NCBI RefSeq assembly: GCF_016862175.1
Contig: NZ_BOML01000014.1
Location: forward strand, 61,642 to 125,641
From: Paractinoplanes durhamensis
GTDB taxonomy: Bacteria; Actinomycetota; Actinomycetes; Mycobacteriales; Micromonosporaceae
DNA: 64,000 bases
Direction of reading: 5' to 3'
This document shows positions 8,809 through 16,208 of this stretch, piece after piece. How positions within the stretch are numbered: position 1 is the first letter of the stretch; each line of letters opens with the position of its first letter. The translations under genes and the position numbers were made by a program. The notes beneath the pieces were generated by a model. The model made no database searches. It saw nothing but the letters and a program-made list of their open reading frames with translations, and had not been told where the DNA came from.

Positions 8809-10085
8809 CGGAACAGCCGCAGTGGCACGGCGGCGGCCATCACGGCCATGCCGGCGTCGTTCGGGTGCAGGTGGTCGCCGGAGTCGTAGGCCGGGTGGAG
8901 GGCGATCGGGTCGGCCGGGTCGCCCATCGCCTTGTCGAAGTCGATCACCCCGTCGTACTCGCCGCTGCTCCGGATCCACCGGTTGAGCTGCTGCCGCTTG
9001 GCCTCATTTTCCGGCGTGTAGAACCCGAGGGTGTCGTTCTTGAACGGCAGGACCGTCCCGCCGAACGCGGCCAGGCCACCCTCGTGCGCGCGGGCGATCA
9101 GCTGCCGGTGCCCGGCGATCAGGTCGTCCGCGCTGACCACCTCGGCCGGCGGCGCGACCGTCCCCGGGTGGCCGAGGTCGTTGACCCCGAGCAGCACGAT
9201 CAGGAACCGGCGGCCCGGCTGGGCGAGCACGTCCCGGTCGAAGCGGCGCAGCCCGTTGACGCCGAAGTAGTTGGCGAACGTCTCGGCGTTGCTGCCGGCC
9301 GGCGGGTTCGGGTCGTGCAGGAGCCGGTTGCCGGAGACGCCCAGATTGGCGATCCCGAGGTCCCGCCCGGCGGAGCGCAGCCGGGCGGCGAGCAGGTCGG
9401 GCCAGCGGTGGTTGAGGTTGGCGACGGTGTTGGCGCCGTTGGTGATCGAGTCGCCGAGGGTGACGATCGCGCCGCCGCCACGCTTACGCACGGCGACCCC
9501 GGAGAGGAACAGATCCTGCTGCAGGGTCGCGGTCGCGGTGACGGTCCGCGCGGCGGTGACGTCACCGTTCGCGATGACGTTGTCCTGGTAGGAGAACGCG
9601 GCGAGCGTCGTCACGGTCGTACGCTCCGGGAAGAAGACGCTGATCGCCAGGTCTCCCCCGGCCGGCAGGCGAAGCCGGACCGGATCGCTGACCAGCGGCG
9701 CCCCGGCCGGGATCGTCGCGGCGCCGTGGCCGGAGAAGGTGACCCGGCGGTCGGAGCCGGGCACGGTGGCGGTCGAGGCGCCGTCGCCGGACCGCAGGGC
9801 CACGTGCACGGCCCCGATCCGCAGCGCGGTCTCGCCGAACTCGTTGGTCAGCCGGATCCGCAGCTCGTCGCCGCCGGTGGAGCAGTGCACGACGGACCGC
9901 ACGGTCTGCCGGTCGAGGACGGTCGGCGTGCCGCGGCTGGGGATGGTGGTGGGGACGGCCGCCCAGGTGGCGACCCAGCCGTCCGGGCCGGAGTCGTGCG
10001 CGAGGGCCGGGACGGCGCCGGACGTGGCGGCGCCGACCGCCGCCCCGGAGGCGAGGGCGAGAAGTTCGCGGCGGGTGGTGGACAT
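8805..10085 (-). CDS. Secreted SGNH/GDSL hydrolase (esterase), second copy
   Basis: A 426-residue exported protein starting at ATG 10085. The Tat-type leader TRRELLALASGAAVG ends near ALAHD. It has the same architecture as the copy at 4608: a beta-rich N-terminal domain (about 30-200), then an SGNH domain with TLGDSITNG (Ser213), SGNRLL, LLGVNDLG (Asn) and a terminal GDHLHPN block providing Asp and His. The two copies are clearly diverged, so this is an old duplication rather than a recent one. It follows the CE4 deacetylase by 14 bases and overlaps the GH115 start by 4 bases, which implies coupled translation. Deacylation of xylan is the likely role, inferred from context. Confidence 0.85.
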   Translation of the reverse strand: MSTTRRELLALASGAAVGAATSGAVPALAHDSGPDGWVATWAAVPTTIPSRGTPTVLDRQTVRSVVHCSTGGDELRIRLTNEFGETALRIGAVHVALRSGDGASTATVPGSDRRVTFSGHGAATIPAGAPLVSDPVRLRLPAGGDLAISVFFPERTTVTTLAAFSYQDNVIANGDVTAARTVTATATLQQDLFLSGVAVRKRGGGAIVTLGDSITNGANTVANLNHRWPDLLAARLRSAGRDLGIANLGVSGNRLLHDPNPPAGSNAETFANYFGVNGLRRFDRDVLAQPGRRFLIVLLGVNDLGHPGTVAPPAEVVSADDLIAGHRQLIARAHEGGLAAFGGTVLPFKNDTLGFYTPENEAKRQQLNRWIRSSGEYDGVIDFDKAMGDPADPIALHPAYDSGDHLHPNDAGMAVMAAAVPLRLFR

Positions 10086-10099
10086 CGGAGCCTCCGCAA

Positions 10100-10795
10100 T
10101 CAGCCGCGGCGCAGCGGCAGGGTCAGGCGCCAGCCCTGGGCGCGCAGCTCGGGAATGACCTGGGCGACGGCGTCGACGGTCTGGCTGCGGTCGCCGCCGC
10201 CGTCGTGCATGAGGATCACCGCGCCGGGGGTGAGGCGGTCGCGGATCCGCTGGGCGAGGACGTCGGCGCCGGGCGGCACCCAGTCCTCGATGTCGAAGCG
10301 CCAGCCGAGCGGCTGCATGCCGAGGTCGGCGGCGATCTGCGGGGACTGGCCCCACGAGCCGTACGGCGCCCGGAAGTAGGCGATGTTCGCCCACGGGACG
10401 GCCTGGTGGATGAGCGTGCTGGTCTCGGTGAGGTCGGCCGTGACCTGCTCGGGGGTCAGCAGGCTCAGGTTGTCGTGGTGCAGCGAGTGGTTGCAGAGGG
10501 TGTGCCCCTCGGCGGCGATCCGGCGGACCACCTCGGGGTGGGCCTTGACCTGGTCACCGACCAGGCAGAAGACCGCCTTCACGTGGTTCTTCCGCAGCAC
10601 CGCGAGGAGGTGCAGGGTGTCGGGCGGGTTGGGGCCGTCGTCGAACGTGAAGCTGACGACGTTGCCGTGGCCGCGGGCGGTGTCGACCACGACGGGGGTG
10701 GGACCGCCGTGGGCGAGGGCGGCGGAGGGCGTGACGGTCAGGGCGCCGGCCACCGTGACGGCGGCGGCCAGGCAGCGCAAAAGGGAGCGGGACAC
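10100..10795 (-). CDS. Secreted polysaccharide deacetylase (CE4 / NodB homology)
   Basis: A 231-residue exported enzyme starting at GTG 10795 with GGGAGG upstream. The signal peptide ends around AALAHG (residue 30). The NodB domain starts with SFTFDDGPN (Asp52 and Asp53, base and metal ligand). The metal-binding His pair is in CNHSLHHDNL (His103 and His107), followed by FRAPYGSW and the late ILMHDG motif. CE4 enzymes remove acetyl groups from xylan, chitin or peptidoglycan; the operon makes acetylxylan the likely substrate. It is the first gene of the minus-strand xylan-debranching operon and is divergent from the GH10 xylanase, with operator-like repeats between. Confidence 0.87.
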   Translation of the reverse strand: MSRSLLRCLAAAVTVAGALTVTPSAALAHGGPTPVVVDTARGHGNVVSFTFDDGPNPPDTLHLLAVLRKNHVKAVFCLVGDQVKAHPEVVRRIAAEGHTLCNHSLHHDNLSLLTPEQVTADLTETSTLIHQAVPWANIAYFRAPYGSWGQSPQIAADLGMQPLGWRFDIEDWVPPGADVLAQRIRDRLTPGAVILMHDGGGDRSQTVDAVAQVIPELRAQGWRLTLPLRRG

Positions 10796-10818
10796 GTGGA
10801 ACCTCCCGGGAGGACGGA

Positions 10819-10829
10819 CGGAAGTTTCG
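10819..10829. promoter_or_regulatory. Xylan-regulator-like operator site 1
   Basis: CGGAAGTTTCG, whose reverse complement differs by one base from CGAAACTTTCG, the GAAA-N-TTTC type palindrome described near actinomycete xylanase genes for LacI-type repressors. It overlaps a perfect palindrome GTTTCGGAAAC (10824-10834). It lies about 25 bases upstream of the CE4 deacetylase start. Confidence 0.45.
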
Positions 10830-10941
10830 GAAACATGTCAGCCGAACATTCGTAACGTAGAGGGGTCGATCTATGTCGTCAACCCTCGCAGCGAGTGGAT
10901 CTTCAATGGATTTACGCCATTGACGTGGGCGCCCGCGGGCA

Positions 10942-10972
10942 CGAAGCTTTCCGCAAGTTCTCGGAACTTTCG
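10942..10972. promoter_or_regulatory. Xylan-regulator-like operator sites 2 and 3
   Basis: Two further matches lie upstream of the GH10 gene: CGAAGCTTTCC at 10942-10952 (9 of 11 to CGAAACTTTCG) and CGGAACTTTCG at 10962-10972 (10 of 11). They are spaced 20 bases start to start, about two helical turns, which would suit cooperative repressor binding. The second ends 26 bases before the xylanase start codon. Confidence 0.45.
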
Positions 10973-10998
10973 GATCCACTGCCCGAGAGGAACGCCAA

Positions 10999-12054
10999 AT
11001 GAGTTCAATTAGGACCGGACTGGGCGCGGCCGCTCTCGCCACGCTCACCGCTCTTACCGTGACCGTGCTGCCCACCGGGGCGGCCACCGCCACCGACACC
11101 GGACTGCGCGCGGCGGCGCGCGGGACCGGCACCAAGATCGGCACCGCCGTGGACATGACGGCACTCGCCAACGACGCGCCGTACGCGGCCGCGGTCGCCC
11201 GCGAGTTCGACACCGTCACGCCGGAGAACGTGATGAAGTGGGCCGAGGTCGAGCCCACCCAGGGCACCTACAACTGGGGGCCGGCCGACGACCTGATCCG
11301 GTTCGCCCGCAAGAACGGCCAGGCCGTCCGCGGGCACACGCTGGTCTGGCACAGCCAGAACCCGTCCTGGCTGACCGAGGCCAACTTCACCCCCGCGCAG
11401 CTGAAAGCCCTGCTGCGCAAGCACATCTTCGACGAGGTCGGGCACTTCAAGGGCAAGATCTGGGCATGGGACGTGGCCAACGAGGTCTTCAACGAGGACG
11501 GCACACCGCGCGACACGATCTGGCTGCGGGCGCTCGGCCCCGGCTACATCGCGGACGCGTTCCGCTGGGCGCACCAGGCCGACCCGAGCGCCCTGCTGTT
11601 CCTCAACGACTACAACGTCGACTGGCTCGGCCCGAAGAGCGACGCCTACTACGCGCTGATCACGTCGTTGCGGGCGCAGGGCGTGCCGGTTCAGGGCTTC
11701 GGCATGCAGGGGCATCTGGGCATCCAGTACGGCCTGCCCGGTGACGTCCTGGAGAACGTGCGCCGCTTCGACGCGCTCGGCGTCAAGACGGCGTTCACCG
11801 AGGTCGACATCCGGATGATCATGCCGGCCGACTCGACCGAGGTGCAGGCCCAGGCGGAGGGTTTCGGCCTGCTGCTGCGGGCGTGCCTGCTGGTCCGCAA
11901 CTGTGTCTCGTACACGGTCTGGGGCTTCACCGACAAGTACTCCTGGGTTCCGGGCGTCTTCCCCACCGAGGGTTCGGCCACGCCGTTCGACGAGCAGCTG
12001 CAGCCGAAGCCGGCGTACGACACCCTGCGGGAGACGTTCCTGCTCGCCAAGTAG
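10999..12054 (+). CDS. Secreted endo-1,4-beta-xylanase, GH10
   Basis: A 351-residue exported enzyme with a Sec-type signal of about 32 residues (to TATA). A single GH10 TIM-barrel domain fills the rest, with no carbohydrate-binding module. Diagnostic motifs are TPENVMKWAEVEP, GHTLVWHSQNP, WDVANEVFNEDG with acid/base Glu162, and TEVDIRM with nucleophile Glu268. It cleaves internal xylan bonds outside the cell. Its promoter region is shared with the divergent xylan-debranching operon and holds three operator-like repeats, so backbone and side-chain enzymes are probably induced together. A strong terminator follows directly. Confidence 0.95.
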   Translation: MSSIRTGLGAAALATLTALTVTVLPTGAATATDTGLRAAARGTGTKIGTAVDMTALANDAPYAAAVAREFDTVTPENVMKWAEVEPTQGTYNWGPADDLIRFARKNGQAVRGHTLVWHSQNPSWLTEANFTPAQLKALLRKHIFDEVGHFKGKIWAWDVANEVFNEDGTPRDTIWLRALGPGYIADAFRWAHQADPSALLFLNDYNVDWLGPKSDAYYALITSLRAQGVPVQGFGMQGHLGIQYGLPGDVLENVRRFDALGVKTAFTEVDIRMIMPADSTEVQAQAEGFGLLLRACLLVRNCVSYTVWGFTDKYSWVPGVFPTEGSATPFDEQLQPKPAYDTLRETFLLAK

Positions 12055-12068
12055 AGGTGGTCGAAGGA

Positions 12069-12108
12069 CCGGGCGGTGGCGCAGATGCGCCACCGCCCGG
12101 TTTCTTTT
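12069..12108. terminator. Strong intrinsic terminator between convergent genes
   Basis: A perfect 15-base inverted repeat, CCGGGCGGTGGCGCA (12069-12083) and its complement (12086-12100), followed by TTTCTTTT. It lies 14 bases after the GH10 stop and just before the stop of the convergent LPMO gene. The T-run follows on the plus strand, so it mainly terminates the xylanase transcript. Confidence 0.88.
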
Positions 12109-12112
12109 CGGG

Positions 12113-13237
12113 TTACGCGGTACTACAGGTCAGGTTGTTGACCGTTGCCGGTGCGGTCCCGGACCCGAGGAACCCGAAGGTGGTGTAGTTGTTCGCGGCG
12201 ACCGTGCCGTTCCAGCTCGCGTTCTTGACCGTCACCAGCGAACCGCTGGATGTGGCCGTCCCGCTCCAGAGCTGAGTCACCGTCTGCGACCCGGGGAATG
12301 TCCAGGTCACCGTCCACTTGCTGATCGGTGTGCTGAGCGCGTGCACCATCACCTCGCCCTGGAAGCCGCCGGTCCAGGCCCCGGTGACGTTGTACATCGC
12401 GGTACAGCCGGTGCCGGCCGGAGCGCTGGTGGGCGACGTCGTGGGCGTGGAGGTGGTCGGCGACGTCGTCGGGGAGGTCGTCGGCGTCGTCGTCGGCGTG
12501 GTGGTGGGCGGTGTCGTCGTGGTGGTACCGCCGACCCCGGTCACCTCACCGTTGCCGCCGTCGAAGACGACGTCCGAGCAGCCGTAGAACGTCTCGGTGC
12601 TGTCCGAGCGCGACCACACCGAGTAGATCAGGTGGTTGCCGCTCTTGCCGGACGGCAGGGTGGCGTTCCAGTAGTAGTGCCCGGTGTCGGTGCCCGGTCC
12701 GCCGTCGGCGGGCGGGTTGGTCGACTGGTTGAACGGCGTCGGCTCGAGATCGCTCCAGGCCAGGGGCTTGGTCGGGTCGTAGCCGTCCTTGGTGATGTAG
12801 AGCGAGAACGTGCCCGGGTGCTTGGCCCAGTCGTTGTAGTCGATCTCGATCGTCTTACCCGCCGTCAGGTGGGTCTTGGGCCAGTCGGTACGGGCCAGGT
12901 TGAAACCGGTGAAGTCGTACGGCCCACCGGTCCCGCCGCTGCACAGCTCGCCGTCCGGCAGGAAGCCGGACACCCGGCCGGCCCCATCGGACCGGAGCAC
13001 GGCGAACCAGTTGTACATCGCGGTGACGCCGCTCTTGGCGATCGCGGCCGCGCAGGCCGCGTTCTTCGGCACGATCTCGCCAGTGGCGGTCTTGCCGTCC
13101 TGGTAGCAGAGCCATGTCCGGCTGCCCGGCGTCATCATCGTGCCGTGGGCTGCGGCGCTTCCCGTCAGCGCGAACGCTCCGCCGGCAACGGCCATCAGTG
13201 CGGCCGCCGCGTACGCCATAAGTCTCTTTCTTCTCAT
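12113..13237 (-). CDS. Secreted AA10 lytic polysaccharide monooxygenase with CBM2
   Basis: A 374-residue exported protein starting at ATG 13237 behind GAGAGGAGG. The signal peptide ends at AAA, leaving His31 (HGTMMTPGSR) as the mature N-terminal residue required for the copper histidine brace; His140 in AKHPGTFSLY is the likely second ligand. The AA10 domain covers about 31-230, a Thr/Pro-rich linker 237-275 and a CBM2 cellulose-binding module 276-374. Cellulose-active AA10 enzymes with this layout oxidatively cleave crystalline cellulose. It is the last gene of the operon, 11 bases after the GH48 stop, and pairing with GH48 fits known LPMO-cellulase synergy. An upstream in-frame extension lies inside GH48 and is not real. 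Confidence 0.94.
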   Translation of the reverse strand: MRRKRLMAYAAAALMAVAGGAFALTGSAAAHGTMMTPGSRTWLCYQDGKTATGEIVPKNAACAAAIAKSGVTAMYNWFAVLRSDGAGRVSGFLPDGELCSGGTGGPYDFTGFNLARTDWPKTHLTAGKTIEIDYNDWAKHPGTFSLYITKDGYDPTKPLAWSDLEPTPFNQSTNPPADGGPGTDTGHYYWNATLPSGKSGNHLIYSVWSRSDSTETFYGCSDVVFDGGNGEVTGVGGTTTTTPPTTTPTTTPTTSPTTSPTTSTPTTSPTSAPAGTGCTAMYNVTGAWTGGFQGEVMVHALSTPISKWTVTWTFPGSQTVTQLWSGTATSSGSLVTVKNASWNGTVAANNYTTFGFLGSGTAPATVNNLTCSTA

Positions 13238-13248
13238 GGTTCCTCCTC

Positions 13249-16176
13249 TCAGCCGTTCGGGAACAGGCGGGCGAAGTCGGCGTAGCCGGTGGCGACGTCG
13301 ACCTGAGCCCAGAAGCGGTGGTAGTTGAACGTCGGGGCCGCCCCGCCGTTCAGGTACGCCTGGACCTTCGGGAAGTCCGGGTCGTTCTTGTAGAAGGAGC
13401 GGATGTCCAGGAAGGACTTGCCCGGCTCGATCACGTCGCCGTTCGGCATCTTGCCGCTCCAGCCCGGCGGGATGTAGAGGCCCTGACCGGTGGAGGCGTT
13501 GTAGACGTCGTCGAAGCGGTTGTAGTCGGCCCGGGTCTCGGTGACCGAGACGCCCTTCGCGTCCTTCTTCGTCCAGATCGCGTCGAGCAGGTTCTTCGCG
13601 GCCGTCTTCGACGCGGTGTCCCCGGACTTGGCGGCGTAGTAGGTCAGCAGCTTCGCGAACGAACCGGCCACCCCGAGGTCCTGACCCTTGCTGGTCACCG
13701 TCACGTGCAGGCCGGTGTTCGCGGTCGGGCTGGACGGGTTCCAGGTGTTGGGCTTGCCGGACCAGGACATGTCCGACGGGATGGAGAAGCTGGTGGCGCT
13801 GATGGTGGAGTTGGCCAGGGCCCACGGGACCCACTTGTCCAGCACCGACTTGGCCTTGGCGTCACCGGTCGTGTAGTAGTACTCGGCCAGCCGCTCCAGG
13901 GACCAGGTCTGCATGCCGAACCACTGGTTGGACGGCGGGTCGGCGTAGACCGGGGCCTCGACGTAGGACAGGCCGTAGAACGTCGGGGTACCGGACGGCG
14001 GGGCCGAGTAGTTGCCGTTCCAGCTGTTGGTGGCACCACCGGCGATGGCACCCTCGGACGACTGCAGCCACTGGTAGAACTCGAGCTGCCGGTTCAGGCT
14101 GGTCTGCCAGTCCGCCTTGCCGGTCGCCGACTTCGGCGCGAAGGCACTGACGTTGGACATGATGTAGGCGGCCATCGGGTTCTGGTAGCCGAAGTGGCTG
14201 GTGCTGGAACCGATCCGCCACGCCCAGCCGGCGTTGGTGTCGGTCGCGCCACCCCAGGCGTAGTACCAGGACATCAGGTTGTTGGAGGCGTTCTTGCCGG
14301 TGCCCGCCGCGCAGCTGGTCGAGGTGCAACCGGGCTGCTTGAAGTACTTGTCGTAGAAGGAGTAGCGCAGGTAGTCACCCATCTTGGCGGCATTCGCCAC
14401 CGCGGTGGAGATCTGCGAGGCCTTGCCCTGCTGGGTGGCCCAGGTGTACGCCCAGTACGCCGCCTGCACCGCGCGCGAGTCCGCGTCCGGCGCGTTGGTG
14501 TACTTCCACTGCTTGGCGTAGCTCGAGTCCTTGGTGAACAGGTCCAGGTAGCCGTTCGGTCCACCGGCCGTGAACGTGTCGCAGGACGGCTGCGGGACGG
14601 TCTCCCACGTCGACTCCTGCGCCCCGCGCTGGAAGGTGTTGATGTAGGCGACCCGGGTGGTCTTGTCACCGCAGTGCCCGAAGCCGTAGACGTTGTCGAC
14701 GTCCAGCAGCCAGTGCATGCCGTAGATGTCGTCGGTGCCGTAGGCGCTCTTCAGCTCGGCGGCCAGCGGGTCGCTACCGACCGAGACGCTGGTGTCGAGG
14801 GCCGACGGGTACTGCGACGGCAGCGGGTACTCGGCCGCGTAGGTGGCCGGCTTCGCCGCGTTGTAGTTGGCGTTGGTGGGCTGGTCGGCGTGCGACGGGA
14901 TGATGTACTTCTCCATCGTCGACCAGGCCGCGTTGAACGGCGCCCAGTCCTCGGTGGTCGAGCCGTGCTCGGCCTCCAGCCACAGCCAGTAGCTGAACGC
15001 CTCGGACGTGGTCTCGTGACCCTGGTCGGGCGCCTCGTCGATCAGTGTCTCGATCGAGTGGTAGGGCACGCCCTCGGGGCTGAAGTAGCCGTTCGCCGAG
15101 TTCTTGATGTCGTTGTAGAGCTGGGTGAACCGGGCGTCGACCGCACCCGCGGTCACCACGTTCGCGACCACGGTGGCGGCCGTGTAGCCGGTCGCGGTGG
15201 CCGAGAAGGTGGCGTTCGTACCGCTGGCGGCGGCACTGGTGGCGGCAACCGTGACGGTCTGGCCGGTGCTCCAGTTCGACGGCGTGAAGGTCAGCGACGC
15301 CGGCGTGGCCGACACCGTGGTGACCCCGGCGCTGCGGGCGACCGCGACCGTGACGTTCGCGGTCGGGGCCGACGAGAGCGCCAGCTTGTAGGTCGAGCTC
15401 GCGCCGGGTGCCACCGTGACGCTGGTGGCGTCGGCGACGATCGCCGGCGCGGTGCTGGCGTCGACGAAGACCGGCACGTCGGCCGTGTTGCTCTTGGCAC
15501 CGGTGCCGTCGTACGCGATCGCCTGCAGGTGGTAGGCGGCGGTCTGGGTCGGCACGCCGGCCCAGGTGTACGCGTACGGCGCCGCGGTGTCGGTGTTGAG
15601 CAGCAGGCCGTCGTGGTAGAACTCGACCTTGCTGATCGTCTGCCCGGTCGCCGCGGTGGCGGTGGCCGCGATCGGGATCGAGGCCGGCGCGGTGTAGCGG
15701 GTGTTCGAGGCCGGCGACGAGATCGCCACGGTCGGCGCCGCGACGGCGCCGTTGCAGGCGGTCCCGTTCAGGCTGAACGCGGTGGGCACCGGGTTGGCCG
15801 AGGTGAACGTGCCGTTGAAGCCGGTACCGACGGTCGCGTTGGTGCCGATGCTGCCGTTCCAGCTGGCGTTGGTCACCGTGACGTGCGCGCCGCTCTGGGC
15901 GTACGTGCCGTTCCAGCCCTGCGCCACCTTCTGCGACGCGTCCGGGAAGTCGTACTCGAGCTTCCAGCTGCTGACCGGGTCACCGGAGTTGGTGATCTGG
16001 ATGTCGCCGGTGAACCCGCCGGACCACTGGCTCTGCACCTTGTAGACGATGGTGCAGCCGGCTGCGGCATGTGCGGGGACACCCGCCGCCAGGGCCACGC
16101 CGGCACCGAGGACGGTGGTGCCGGCGATGGCGAGTCCTCGGCGCAGGCGCCTCAGACGTCTCTCTCGTGGGAGCAC
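13249..16176 (-). CDS. Secreted GH48 cellulase (exo-acting) with N-terminal CBM2
   Basis: A 975-residue exported protein. The signal peptide ends near PAHAA (residue 38). Order: CBM2 at 39-141 (two flanking Cys; VTNASWNG), an Ig-like module at 147-238 (VEFYHDGLLL), a second beta-rich module at 245-342, and the GH48 catalytic domain at about 345-975. The GH48 signature YHSIETLIDEAP leads to GHETTSEAFSYW, whose Glu388 is the likely catalytic acid. GH48 enzymes act processively from reducing ends of cellulose. Middle gene of the CebR-box operon, 32 bases after GH74. The N-terminal placement of CBM2 plus two Ig-like modules is a common actinomycete arrangement. Confidence 0.95.
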   Translation of the reverse strand: MLPRERRLRRLRRGLAIAGTTVLGAGVALAAGVPAHAAAGCTIVYKVQSQWSGGFTGDIQITNSGDPVSSWKLEYDFPDASQKVAQGWNGTYAQSGAHVTVTNASWNGSIGTNATVGTGFNGTFTSANPVPTAFSLNGTACNGAVAAPTVAISSPASNTRYTAPASIPIAATATAATGQTISKVEFYHDGLLLNTDTAAPYAYTWAGVPTQTAAYHLQAIAYDGTGAKSNTADVPVFVDASTAPAIVADATSVTVAPGASSTYKLALSSAPTANVTVAVARSAGVTTVSATPASLTFTPSNWSTGQTVTVAATSAAASGTNATFSATATGYTAATVVANVVTAGAVDARFTQLYNDIKNSANGYFSPEGVPYHSIETLIDEAPDQGHETTSEAFSYWLWLEAEHGSTTEDWAPFNAAWSTMEKYIIPSHADQPTNANYNAAKPATYAAEYPLPSQYPSALDTSVSVGSDPLAAELKSAYGTDDIYGMHWLLDVDNVYGFGHCGDKTTRVAYINTFQRGAQESTWETVPQPSCDTFTAGGPNGYLDLFTKDSSYAKQWKYTNAPDADSRAVQAAYWAYTWATQQGKASQISTAVANAAKMGDYLRYSFYDKYFKQPGCTSTSCAAGTGKNASNNLMSWYYAWGGATDTNAGWAWRIGSSTSHFGYQNPMAAYIMSNVSAFAPKSATGKADWQTSLNRQLEFYQWLQSSEGAIAGGATNSWNGNYSAPPSGTPTFYGLSYVEAPVYADPPSNQWFGMQTWSLERLAEYYYTTGDAKAKSVLDKWVPWALANSTISATSFSIPSDMSWSGKPNTWNPSSPTANTGLHVTVTSKGQDLGVAGSFAKLLTYYAAKSGDTASKTAAKNLLDAIWTKKDAKGVSVTETRADYNRFDDVYNASTGQGLYIPPGWSGKMPNGDVIEPGKSFLDIRSFYKNDPDFPKVQAYLNGGAAPTFNYHRFWAQVDVATGYADFARLFPNG

Positions 16177-16208
16177 GGGAGTTCCTTTCGTGGGGGTTGG
16201 GGAGCGGC

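Noticed and set aside
5395..8889. A plus-strand open frame of more than 1100 codons opposite GH115
   Set aside because: It is antisense to a gene with clear catalytic motifs; its Arg/Gly/Pro/Val-rich product is a typical high-GC shadow.
12420..12530. Repetitive GTCGT/GGTGG stretch resembling a repeat array
   Set aside because: It encodes the Thr/Pro linker of the LPMO; the same explains 16540-16660 in GH74. Not CRISPR.
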